Shown piece after piece: positions 1 to 5,974 of a DNA stretch of 6,025 nt. The notes beneath the pieces are model-generated. The model was not told the origin of the DNA, did not search any database, and worked only from the letters and a program-made list of their open reading frames with translations. Made by a program: the position numbers and the translations under genes. Positions within the stretch are counted from its first letter, which is position 1, and each line of letters opens with the position of its first letter. The stretch comes from an uncultured Clostridia bacterium (GTDB taxonomy: Bacteria > Bacillota_A > Clostridia > Oscillospirales > Oscillospiraceae): contig CAMKAP010000127.1 in assembly GCA_946410505.1 (NCBI GenBank), forward strand, positions 1 through 6,025, read 5' to 3'.

Positions 1-4
1 TGCG

Positions 5-317
5 GAAATTGCGTGCCGCCTGCCTCTGCCACCGGCAGCGGCGGCCCGCAATTCCTCTGGACTCCTCTGCCTGATCGAGGAGTCTAAGGGCAGATCCGGG
101 GTCGCCGCTAAAGCAGGTTCGCGTGGCAGGTAGCTCCGTATACCGCTGCCGCTCCCCGGTACTCCTGACGAATGCGGCAGCCCGCTCCAAGCCGCGGCTC
201 TCCGAGTGTGTTTTTCGGGCCGTCGGGGACGCCGGCCCTTACAAGCGTGACTGCCGAGCGTCGAGCCGCCGTGTGGTGCTTCTGAGGGCTGCGATTTGTA
301 CACCGTAGCGGCAGCGG
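5..317. other. non-coding block rich in inverted repeats, possible structured RNA of unknown class
   Basis: No reading frame here gives a protein-like translation, yet inverted repeats are dense. Stem 1 pairs 7-13 with 47-53, 16-20 with 40-44 and 26-30 with 34-38. Stem 2 pairs 60-67 with 77-84 (8 bp, perfect). Stem 3 pairs 96-101 with 154-159, with 91-93/165-167 outside it. Further stems are 217-221/234-238 and 265-269/308-312, the latter enclosing 275-278/301-304. An 11-bp long-range match (143-153 with 307-317) competes with the local pairing 146-152/174-180. This suits a folded RNA on either strand. I looked for signatures of SRP RNA, RNase P RNA, tmRNA, tRNA, T-box, cobalamin and TPP elements and found none; 6S RNA cannot be excluded. 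The block may continue left of the window. High GC makes some chance pairing expected, so confidence is modest. Confidence 0.35.
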
Positions 318-421
318 ACACCCGGGCGCACCGCGTATGCCAACATTCGGACGGCGGCGACCCGCGATCAGTCCTTATGCTGCCCATTCTGCCCAGCGCC
401 CTTTTCTTTCTTACACCGGCG

Positions 422-486
422 CGCGGCGCTGTCTTTCTTTTCGGGCAAGTACCGAAAAGAAAGACAGGGGGGCGCATTGCGCCGCG
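422..486. repeat. nested palindromic element, perfect 16-bp inner stem
   Basis: Bases 429-444 are exactly complementary to 452-467, with a 7-base loop. Outside this, 422-428 pairs with 480-486, so the element is a palindrome within a palindrome. The right side also holds a small inverted repeat, 471-475 with 479-483, which competes with the outer arm. The inner arms are A/T- and pyrimidine-biased (cttttcgg/ccgaaaag) in GC-rich surroundings. Neither side is followed by a T-tract, so it is not a standard intrinsic terminator, although it lies about 40 bases beyond the stop of the minus-strand acyltransferase gene and could protect or end that mRNA. From general memory, similar dispersed palindromes are common in Oscillospiraceae genomes, so a REP- or MITE-like repeat is the likeliest explanation. 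Confidence 0.6.
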
Positions 487-525
487 TTGTCTCTCTGAAC
501 GCGTTGGAGATTATAGTATACTGAA

Positions 526-1461
526 TTACCCGAAATATTTCCCGCTGCCCCACATGGCCGCGCAGGCGGCCAGAGACAGGTAGGCCTGCTCGCTTTCGTC
601 GCTGCGGGAGCAGATGGCGACGGGGATCTTCGCCCCCACCAGGATGCCGCAGCCGGTGGCGCCTGCGTTGCGCTGCAGCACCTTCACCAGCAGGTTGCCG
701 CTCATCAGGTTCGGCACCACGATGCCGTCGAACTCGCCGCACCAGGGGCAGTCATAGCCCTTGAGGCGGGCGGCCTCCTTGCTCATGATCAGGTCGTAGG
801 CGATGGGGCCGGCCAGGTTGCAGTCGGCGATGGGCCGGAACTGATGCTCGCGCACCATGGTCTGGTCCTCCACCGTGTCCCGCATCTGGAAGCTGGGCTT
901 TTCCACCAGACTCAGAAGCGCGATGTTCGGCTTCTCTACGCCGAAGACCTTCAGCGCCCGGACCATGTTTTTGGCCACCTCCTTGCGGCCGTCCGCGCTG
1001 GGGTTGATGAGCAGCGTCACGTCCGAGATCGCGAGGAGCCGGCCGTAATCCGGCACCTTCAGGAATACCACATGGGTCACCAGCGCGTCGGGCTTGACGA
1101 GATGGTTTGCCTTGTTGAGCACAGGCATCAGGAAATCGCGGGTCTGGGTGTTGCCGCGCATCAGGCAGTCAGCCTTGCCGGCGTTGATCATTTCAATGGC
1201 GAACTGGACGGCGTTGGCGTCCCGGTCGATGGGCTGCAGCTCATAGCTGCGATCCCGCAGGCCCAGCTTTTCCAGCATGGCCAGGATCTTCTTCTCACTG
1301 CCGATCAGGATCGGCTCCACAAAGCCATCGGCCTGGGCGTCGAAGAGGCCCTGCAGCATGTTTTCCACATCCGCGCCGGCCAGCGCCACGCGCATGGGCT
1401 TCTGAATGGCCTTCGCCTTGGCGACGATGCCGTCAAATTCTTTTGCGTATTCTTCGCTCAA
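526..1461 (-). CDS. ptb: phosphate acyltransferase, phosphate butyryltransferase (Ptb) type
   Basis: A 311-residue cytoplasmic enzyme of the PTA/PTB family, which exchanges CoA for phosphate on an acyl-CoA to give an acyl-phosphate. Length fits Ptb (about 300 residues). Family landmarks in order: GKADCLMRGNTQT (95-107), ISDVTLLINP (145-154), LAGPIAYDLIMSKEAA (216-231, close to the Ptb pattern DGPLALDIALSEEAA), VPNLMSGNLLVKVLQ (249-263) and GILVGAKIPVAICSRSD (272-288) in the CoA/phosphate-binding C-terminal half. The start is TTG, chosen because a perfect AGGAGG lies 8 bases upstream and no ATG fits. It stands alone, with no butyrate or acetate kinase beside it in this window. The family is certain; the preferred acyl group (butyryl, acetyl, branched or other) cannot be read from sequence, so the symbol denotes type only. 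Confidence 0.9.
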   Translation of the reverse strand: MSEEYAKEFDGIVAKAKAIQKPMRVALAGADVENMLQGLFDAQADGFVEPILIGSEKKILAMLEKLGLRDRSYELQPIDRDANAVQFAIEMINAGKADCLMRGNTQTRDFLMPVLNKANHLVKPDALVTHVVFLKVPDYGRLLAISDVTLLINPSADGRKEVAKNMVRALKVFGVEKPNIALLSLVEKPSFQMRDTVEDQTMVREHQFRPIADCNLAGPIAYDLIMSKEAARLKGYDCPWCGEFDGIVVPNLMSGNLLVKVLQRNAGATGCGILVGAKIPVAICSRSDESEQAYLSLAACAAMWGSGKYFG

Positions 1462-1469
1462 TTTGATTC

Positions 1470-1475
1470 CCTCCT
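1470..1475 (-). promoter_or_regulatory. ribosome binding site fixing the TTG start of the acyltransferase gene
   Basis: The minus strand reads AGGAGG here, 8 bases before the TTG at 1461-1459. This is a full Shine-Dalgarno match at normal spacing, and it supports a TTG initiation codon. Confidence 0.85.
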
Positions 1476-1506
1476 TACAGAATGTTGCCCGGTTCCGTAT
1501 GGATTT

Positions 1507-1536
1507 ATCTTAGCACACACCCCCTTGCTTTTTCAA
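1507..1536 (-). promoter_or_regulatory. predicted sigma-A promoter for the acyltransferase gene
   Basis: On the minus strand, TTGAAA (1536-1531) and TAAGAT (1512-1507) are separated by 18 bases. A TGC directly before the -10 box gives an extended -10. Transcription would start near 1500, leaving a leader of about 40 bases before the TTG start. Confidence 0.6.
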
Positions 1537-1580
1537 CTGTTTCCGGCTGGTCCGCGCCGCTTTTTCACGGAGGCCGCCGC

Positions 1581-1610
1581 TTGACACCAACCGCGCTGAG
1601 AGACTATAAT
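1581..1610 (+). promoter_or_regulatory. consensus sigma-A promoter for the potassium channel operon
   Basis: TTGACA (1581-1586) and TATAAT (1605-1610) both match the consensus at six of six positions, with an 18-base spacer (1 above the optimum). The start of transcription is expected near 1616-1618, giving a leader of about 50 bases before the ATG at 1669. It is divergent from the acyltransferase promoter, with about 45 bases between the two -35 boxes. No obvious operator palindrome overlaps it. Confidence 0.8.
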
Positions 1611-1656
1611 TCATTTGTTCGTGCAACAGGAAAAAGCAAGCGATTTCCCGCCTTTT

Positions 1657-1661
1657 GGAGG
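1657..1661 (+). promoter_or_regulatory. ribosome binding site fixing the channel start
   Basis: GGAGG ends 7 bases before ATG 1669. The open frame reaches back to a TTG at 1615, but that codon lies at the predicted transcription start and has no ribosome binding site, so 1669 is preferred. Confidence 0.8.
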
Positions 1662-1668
1662 TGTCGTC

Positions 1669-2520
1669 ATGAACCGCAAACGAATCTTCGAGATCATCGA
1701 GGTCGCGGAGGAGGATGATCGGCTGTCGGCCGTCTACGACAGCTGTATGCTCCTGTGCATCCTGCTGAGCCTGATCCCGTTGGTCTTCAAGCAGACGACC
1801 CCTTTTCTCAACGGTCTGGACAAGGTCTGCGTGGTGATCTTCATCGCCGACTATCTGCTGCGCTGGGCCACCGCTGACTATAAGTTCAAAAATACCTCAC
1901 CCCTGTCCTTCCTGCGCTATCCTTTCTCTTTCATGGCGCTGGTGGATCTGCTCTCAATCCTGCCGAGTCTGACGGTGCTCAACAGCGGCTTCAAGGTGCT
2001 GCGCGTCCTGCGCATGTTCCGGGCGCTGCGTGTGTTCCGCGTGCTCAAGGCCCTGCGCTACTCCCGGAGCCTGCGCATCATTGCCAATGTGCTGCGCCGC
2101 TCCAAGGAATCGCTGATGGCGGTGGGCACCCTGGCCGTGGGCTATATTCTCATTTCCGCGCTCATCATCTTTAACGCCGAGCCCGACTCCTTCAACAACT
2201 TCTTCGAGGCTGTCTACTGGTCCACCGTGCTGCTGACCACTGTCGGCTTCGGCGACATTACACCCGTCACCACCATCGGCCGCCTGATCGCCATTGTCTC
2301 CTCCATCTTCGGCATCGCCATTGTGGCCCTGCCCTCCGGCATCATCACCGCGGGCTATATGAAGGAGCTGGAGGAGCGGCGGGCCGAGGAGGAAAAGGAG
2401 CGGGCGGAGCAGCAGGCGAGACCCGGCAACGCTGTGCCGCAGTATCTCAACCGCTTCCGTCTCCGCCCGCTGGGCGGCGGCAAACACGAGAAAGCAAGCG
2501 AGCACAAGGAGGACGTCTAA
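1669..2520 (+). CDS. voltage-gated potassium channel family protein (six-helix ion transporter)
   Basis: A 283-residue inner-membrane channel subunit, expected to form a tetramer conducting K+. Predicted helices: S1 about 24-40, S2 52-67, S3 84-101, S4 107-130, S5 148-168 and S6 204-228. S4 carries K or R at every third position from 109 to 136 (109, 112, 115, 118, 121, 124, 127, 130, 133, 136), the mark of a voltage sensor. The pore loop holds the K+ selectivity filter TTVGFGD (190-196). Residues 231-250 are a charged Glu/Arg-rich helix after S6, possibly a coiled coil, followed by a basic tail with no recognisable RCK or cyclic-nucleotide domain. It is the first gene after a consensus promoter, and its TAA overlaps the next ATG by one base. 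The family call is firm; gating voltage and physiological role are unknown. Confidence 0.92.
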   Translation: MNRKRIFEIIEVAEEDDRLSAVYDSCMLLCILLSLIPLVFKQTTPFLNGLDKVCVVIFIADYLLRWATADYKFKNTSPLSFLRYPFSFMALVDLLSILPSLTVLNSGFKVLRVLRMFRALRVFRVLKALRYSRSLRIIANVLRRSKESLMAVGTLAVGYILISALIIFNAEPDSFNNFFEAVYWSTVLLTTVGFGDITPVTTIGRLIAIVSSIFGIAIVALPSGIITAGYMKELEERRAEEEKERAEQQARPGNAVPQYLNRFRLRPLGGGKHEKASEHKEDV

Positions 2521-3821
2521 TGGCACGCGATACCGACATCAAACTGCAGAATCAGGTCATCTACTCCGTTTATCTTCGCGCTCACACCGAGGAGGGGACC
2601 TTCCGTGCCCTGATCCCGGATCTGGATCGGATCCGTGCTCTGGGCACCGATATTGTCTGGCTCATGCCCATCCACCCCATCGGCGTCAAGGGCAAGAAGG
2701 GCAGCCTGGGCTGCCCCTACGCAAACCGCGATTACCGCGCGACCAATCCGGCCTACGGCACGATGGAGGACTTCATCGCCCTGAGCGAGGAAATCCATGC
2801 GCGCGGCATGAAGCTGATGATCGACGTGGTGTATAACCACACCTCGCCCGACTCCGTGCTGCTGCGGGAGCACCCGGAATTCTTCTGGCGGGACAGCGAG
2901 GGCAAAGTCGGCAACAAGATCGGCGACTGGGCCGACGTCATCGATCTGGACTACTCGAACCCCGGCCTCTGGGACTATCAGATCGAATCGCTCTGCATGT
3001 GGGCCAAATATGTGGACGGCTTCCGCTGCGACGTGGCCTCCTTTGTCAATGTGGAGTTCTGGAAGATGGCCCGCGCCATAGTCAGGCGTGTCCGACCGGA
3101 CTGCATCTGGCTGGCCGAGACCGTGCACCAGTCCTTCGGCAACTATGTGCGCCGCGTGGGCTACTATTCCTGCCGGGACTCCGAGGCCTTTGACGCTTTC
3201 GATCTGGAATATGAGTACGACGTGCGCGAGGCCTTCGACCGCTATGTGCGCGGTGAGTGCGCGCTGAGCGCCTGGCTGGATCAGCTCAATTTCCAGGAGG
3301 CTGTATATCCCGTCAACTATAACAAGATGCGCTTTCTTGAAAATCACGACCAGCCCCGCTTTGCCTCCCTGGTGGAGGATGCGTCCGCAAGGGAAAACTG
3401 GGAAGCGCTGCTCTTCTTTCTCAAGGGGACGACGCTCCTTTACGCGGGGCAGGAATTCTCCTGCACCCTTCAGCCCAGCCTCTTCGAGCGGGAGGTCTTC
3501 GACCGCACGGGGCGCGATATCAGCGCGCGTCTGCGCCGCCTTTCGGACCTGAAGCACAGCGTCCTCGGCGCGGACGACGCCTTCTGGGCCAAGGCAGACG
3601 ACGAAAACCACATCGCCGTCCTCGGCCGCGAAAACAGCGAGAGCCGAAAGCTCGGCGTTTTCTCCCTGCGCTGCCGCGGCGCCGCGGTCCCTGTGGAGGC
3701 CCCGGACGGGGTCTATGAGAACCTGCTGGACGGAGCCCCGGTCCGCGTGGAGGACGGGCGCATATACTGTGAGGGGAAGCCCATCGTCTTTGTGCTGCCG
3801 AAGGACGGCAGCGGGAAATGA
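2520..3821 (+). CDS. GH13 alpha-amylase family glycoside hydrolase, cytoplasmic
   Basis: A 433-residue TIM-barrel enzyme acting on alpha-glucosidic bonds. It has no signal peptide, so an intracellular oligosaccharide or glycogen-type substrate is likely. Conserved GH13 regions: DVVYNH (102-107); GFRCD (167-171) with nucleophile Asp171; LAET (198-201) with acid/base Glu200; and FLENHDQ (272-278) with the transition-state stabiliser Asp277. An early block, GCPYANRDYRATNPAYGT (64-81), matches the beta2-alpha2 region of bacterial maltooligosaccharide-active GH13 members. A short beta-rich C domain occupies about 375-426. The total is shorter than most secreted amylases, with no carbohydrate-binding modules. 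AAGGAGG lies 7 bases before the ATG, inside the end of the channel gene, and TAATG overlap implies coupled translation. Hydrolase versus transglycosylase activity cannot be decided from sequence. Confidence 0.92.
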   Translation: MARDTDIKLQNQVIYSVYLRAHTEEGTFRALIPDLDRIRALGTDIVWLMPIHPIGVKGKKGSLGCPYANRDYRATNPAYGTMEDFIALSEEIHARGMKLMIDVVYNHTSPDSVLLREHPEFFWRDSEGKVGNKIGDWADVIDLDYSNPGLWDYQIESLCMWAKYVDGFRCDVASFVNVEFWKMARAIVRRVRPDCIWLAETVHQSFGNYVRRVGYYSCRDSEAFDAFDLEYEYDVREAFDRYVRGECALSAWLDQLNFQEAVYPVNYNKMRFLENHDQPRFASLVEDASARENWEALLFFLKGTTLLYAGQEFSCTLQPSLFEREVFDRTGRDISARLRRLSDLKHSVLGADDAFWAKADDENHIAVLGRENSESRKLGVFSLRCRGAAVPVEAPDGVYENLLDGAPVRVEDGRIYCEGKPIVFVLPKDGSGK

Positions 3822-4540
3822 GCCTGCCCTACCGAAACTATCTCTTTGACCTCTACGGCACGCTGACAGACATTCACACCGATGAACGCGGCCGCGCGCT
3901 CTGGGAGAAAACGGCCCTGTATTACGGGGAAAACGGCGCGCCCTACACCGCGCCCGAGCTGCGCCGGGTCTATCTGCGCCTCTGCGCGGCGGAGCAGGAG
4001 CGGCACCGGGATCCTCTCTATGAAATCGAGCTGCGAAAAGTGTTTCGCGCGCTCTATGAAGAAAAGGGCGTCAGGCCCGACAGACGGCGCGTAGACGAGA
4101 CGGCCGTGTTTTTTCGGCTGCAGTCGCTCAAAAAGCTGCGCCGCTATCTCTGGGTGGAGCCGGTGTTCGCCGGCCTGCGGCAGCAGGGCGCGCGCCTCTT
4201 TCTGCTCTCGAATGCTCAGGCCTGTTTCACCCGGCCCGAACTGCGCGTGCTGGGACTGGCGGAGGCCTTTGACGGCGTCGTGCTTTCCTCGGATGCCCGT
4301 GTGAAAAAGCCGAGCCCGAAGATCATGCGCAGGCTCCTGGACACATATGCGCTCGACCCCGCCGAATGCCTCATGGTCGGCAACGATCAGCATTGCGACG
4401 TGGCCGTGGCCCACGCGGTGGGTATGGACGCCCTTTATTTGCAGACCGAGACCTCCGGCGTCTATGATCCCGTGCTGAAAGCGCGCTTTGAGCTCACAGA
4501 CGGGGATTATTCCCGTCTCCCCGCCCTTTTGGGGCTTTGA
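3818..4540 (+). CDS. HAD family hydrolase
   Basis: A 240-residue haloacid-dehalogenase-superfamily enzyme, probably a cytoplasmic phosphatase. Motif I is FDLYGTLTD (10-18) with nucleophile Asp11. The usual second Asp is Tyr13, as in dehalogenases and a common clostridial HAD group. A helical cap spans about 19-110. Motif II is LLSNA (129-133) with Ser131; motif III is VKKPSPK (162-168) with Lys164; motif IV is MVGNDQHCD (186-194) with Asp190 and Asp194. The ATG overlaps the GH13 stop codon (ATGA). Only a weak GC-rich purine stretch precedes it, so translation probably depends on ribosomes finishing the upstream gene. Coupling to the glycoside hydrolase suggests a sugar-phosphate substrate, but this is inference; the superfamily alone does not set the substrate. 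Confidence 0.88.
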   Translation: MSLPYRNYLFDLYGTLTDIHTDERGRALWEKTALYYGENGAPYTAPELRRVYLRLCAAEQERHRDPLYEIELRKVFRALYEEKGVRPDRRRVDETAVFFRLQSLKKLRRYLWVEPVFAGLRQQGARLFLLSNAQACFTRPELRVLGLAEAFDGVVLSSDARVKKPSPKIMRRLLDTYALDPAECLMVGNDQHCDVAVAHAVGMDALYLQTETSGVYDPVLKARFELTDGDYSRLPALLGL

Positions 4541-4600
4541 GCCTTTCTGGATTGCATCTCTCCAGCGGGGATTCCCGAATCAATCATCAAGGAGTGTATC
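4541..4600 (+). other. 60-base spacer splitting the plus-strand gene run
   Basis: This is the only real gap in the five-gene run. It contains the short inverted repeat CGGG-GATT-CCCG (starting at 4565), also present as a longer-looped copy inside the end of the HAD gene (4501-4515), and then the AAGGAG ribosome binding site at 4589-4594. No T-tract terminator and no convincing -35/-10 pair is visible, so read-through from the upstream promoter is plausible. Confidence 0.4.
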
Positions 4601-5770
4601 ATGGCAAACAGTCCATCTCATCTTGCTTCTGCACCGTCAGCAGCGCCTGAACGCCCGCGGCGCCGGCGCCGTCGGAATCTGCCGCTCTGGCGCGTGATCC
4701 TGTCGGATCTTATCGTCGGGGCGCTGATCCTGGCACTCTACGCGGTGTTCAAGCTGCTTATCCCCGCCATGCAGCGCACGGCGGTCAGCTCCGCTCCCGC
4801 TGCTGTGGCGGTCACGGCAGCCCCGGCCCCGGTGCAGACGCCGGAGACGCAGCAGATCATCGTCCAGGCGCCGGAGCAGCCTATAGACATTGAGGAAGCG
4901 CCGGCGGCCGTGCCGGAGCAGACGGCGGAGCCCACCCCGGAGCCTACCCCCGACACCCGCACTCCCTGGCAGATCAAGTTTGCCGAGCATTTCACCGACA
5001 GCCCGGTGCTCACCGACCACAGCTATACGAGCCCGGAAGTCTCCATCAACATCGAAAGCTACAGCGTGGAGGAAAACGGCTGGACCTCGGTCTACCACGT
5101 GGCGGACATCTACGTGGCGCGGCCCGAGAACTTCATGACCCACACCGTGGGCGGCGAGCTGCAGTACTGGAGCTCGGCGGACATGATGGATCTGGACCGG
5201 GAGGCCAACGCCATCCTCGCCATCAGCGGCGACTTCTACAGCTATCAGCAGAGCGGCTTCATCATGCGAAACGGCCAGATCTATTCCTCCGGTGTCAACC
5301 GGGCGGACATCTGCGTGCTCTATTCCGACGGCCGCATGGAGACCATCCCCGGCGGCAGCTACGATGTGGACCAAATCCTGGCCGACGGCGCGGTGCAGGT
5401 CTGGCAGTTCGGCCCCGCCCTGCTGGATGCGGAGGGCCACGCTCTGACCCGCTTCCCCAACGTCCAGGGCACGGTCAACCAGCCCAATCCCCGCAGTGCC
5501 GTCGGCTACTATGAGCCCGGCCACTACTGCTTCGTGGTGGTGGACGGCCGGCAGGACGGCTATTCCCACGGCCTGCTGCTGCCGGGGCTTGCTTCGGTGT
5601 TTGAGCAGCTGGGCTGCACCTGTGCGTACAATCTGGACGGCGGCGGCTCCGCGGTCATGACCTTCAACCACCAGCGCTTCAGCCGCCAGTCCAACGGCGG
5701 CAACCGCAAGCTGGGCGACATTTTGTATATCACGGAGGAAGGCTTTTCTTCCCCCCTGCAGGAGGGCTGA
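4601..5770 (+). CDS. phosphodiester glycosidase family protein (NAGPA domain), membrane-anchored
   Basis: A 389-residue protein with a short cytoplasmic N-terminus ending in an arginine cluster (18, 20-25), one membrane helix at about 30-55, an Ala/Pro/Thr/Glu-rich linker at about 62-122 including EPTPEPTP, and an extracytoplasmic NAGPA (DUF2233) domain at about 145-380. The positive cluster before the helix predicts N-in topology with the enzyme outside. Domain landmarks: ISGDFY (208-213), NPRSAVGYYEPG (296-307), FVVVDGR (311-317) and the signature YNLDGGGSAVM (343-353). The family includes the enzyme that uncovers mannose-6-phosphate by removing GlcNAc from a phosphodiester; bacterial members probably act on phosphodiester-linked sugars in cell-wall or exopolysaccharide. 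AAGGAG lies 6 bases before the ATG. The start is secure; the substrate is unknown. Confidence 0.9.
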   Translation: MANSPSHLASAPSAAPERPRRRRRRNLPLWRVILSDLIVGALILALYAVFKLLIPAMQRTAVSSAPAAVAVTAAPAPVQTPETQQIIVQAPEQPIDIEEAPAAVPEQTAEPTPEPTPDTRTPWQIKFAEHFTDSPVLTDHSYTSPEVSINIESYSVEENGWTSVYHVADIYVARPENFMTHTVGGELQYWSSADMMDLDREANAILAISGDFYSYQQSGFIMRNGQIYSSGVNRADICVLYSDGRMETIPGGSYDVDQILADGAVQVWQFGPALLDAEGHALTRFPNVQGTVNQPNPRSAVGYYEPGHYCFVVVDGRQDGYSHGLLLPGLASVFEQLGCTCAYNLDGGGSAVMTFNHQRFSRQSNGGNRKLGDILYITEEGFSSPLQEG

Positions 5771-5773
5771 CGC

Positions 5774-5974
5774 ATGAAATTTTTCCGGGCCATTCTTCCC
5801 AACCTGAGCATTTCGCTGCAGCTCGCGCTCATTGTCCTGGTGATCCTGGACATTTTCAATCCCCATGTGGGGCTGCTGTCCGGGCTCCCCTTCGTCCTGC
5901 TCTTCGCCGCCGCTGCCCTCTGCGCCATCGCCACCGCCGCCGTTCTCTACGCCTCCTGGCGTCGAGGCGAATAA
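5774..5974 (+). CDS. small two-helix membrane protein of unknown function
   Basis: A 66-residue hydrophobic protein. Predicted helices lie at about 10-29 (ending near VILDIF) and 35-61, joined by a short NPHVGLLSG turn; the C-terminus is WRRGE. Two Arg at the end and a Lys/Arg at the N-terminus suggest both ends face the cytoplasm. AGGAGG (5760-5765) sits 8 bases before the ATG, inside the end of the glycosidase gene, and only 3 bases separate the two genes, so they are very probably co-transcribed. I do not recognise a named family. It could be an accessory subunit or stabiliser of the anchored glycosidase, or simply an unrelated small membrane protein. The clear ribosome binding site, the tight spacing and the amphipathic-free hydrophobic layout support it as a real gene. 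Confidence 0.75.
   Translation: MKFFRAILPNLSISLQLALIVLVILDIFNPHVGLLSGLPFVLLFAAAALCAIATAAVLYASWRRGE

Noticed and set aside
61..160. Fragments resembling the Alu part of SRP RNA on the minus strand
   Set aside because: Only short GGGGAG-type similarity. The conserved TGTAAC-like loop is missing, and the signature SRP apical motif is not in the window.
123..583. Overlapping plus-strand open frames of 61 and 95 codons in the left non-coding block
   Set aside because: No ribosome binding site, unlikely amino-acid composition (many Arg, Cys and Pro), no domain, and the second runs through the palindrome and over the acyltransferase 3' end.
844..1584. 246-codon plus-strand open frame
   Set aside because: It lies antisense to the well-supported acyltransferase gene, is rich in His/Gln/Leu as expected of a GC-rich shadow frame, and has no ribosome binding site.
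1615..1668. Upstream 18-codon extension of the channel from a TTG
   Set aside because: The codon coincides with the predicted transcription start and has no ribosome binding site, while ATG 1669 has GGAGG at 7 bases.
2517..3611. 364-codon minus-strand open frame
   Set aside because: It is antisense to the GH13 gene, whose catalytic motifs are intact on the plus strand. Long antisense frames are expected at this GC content.
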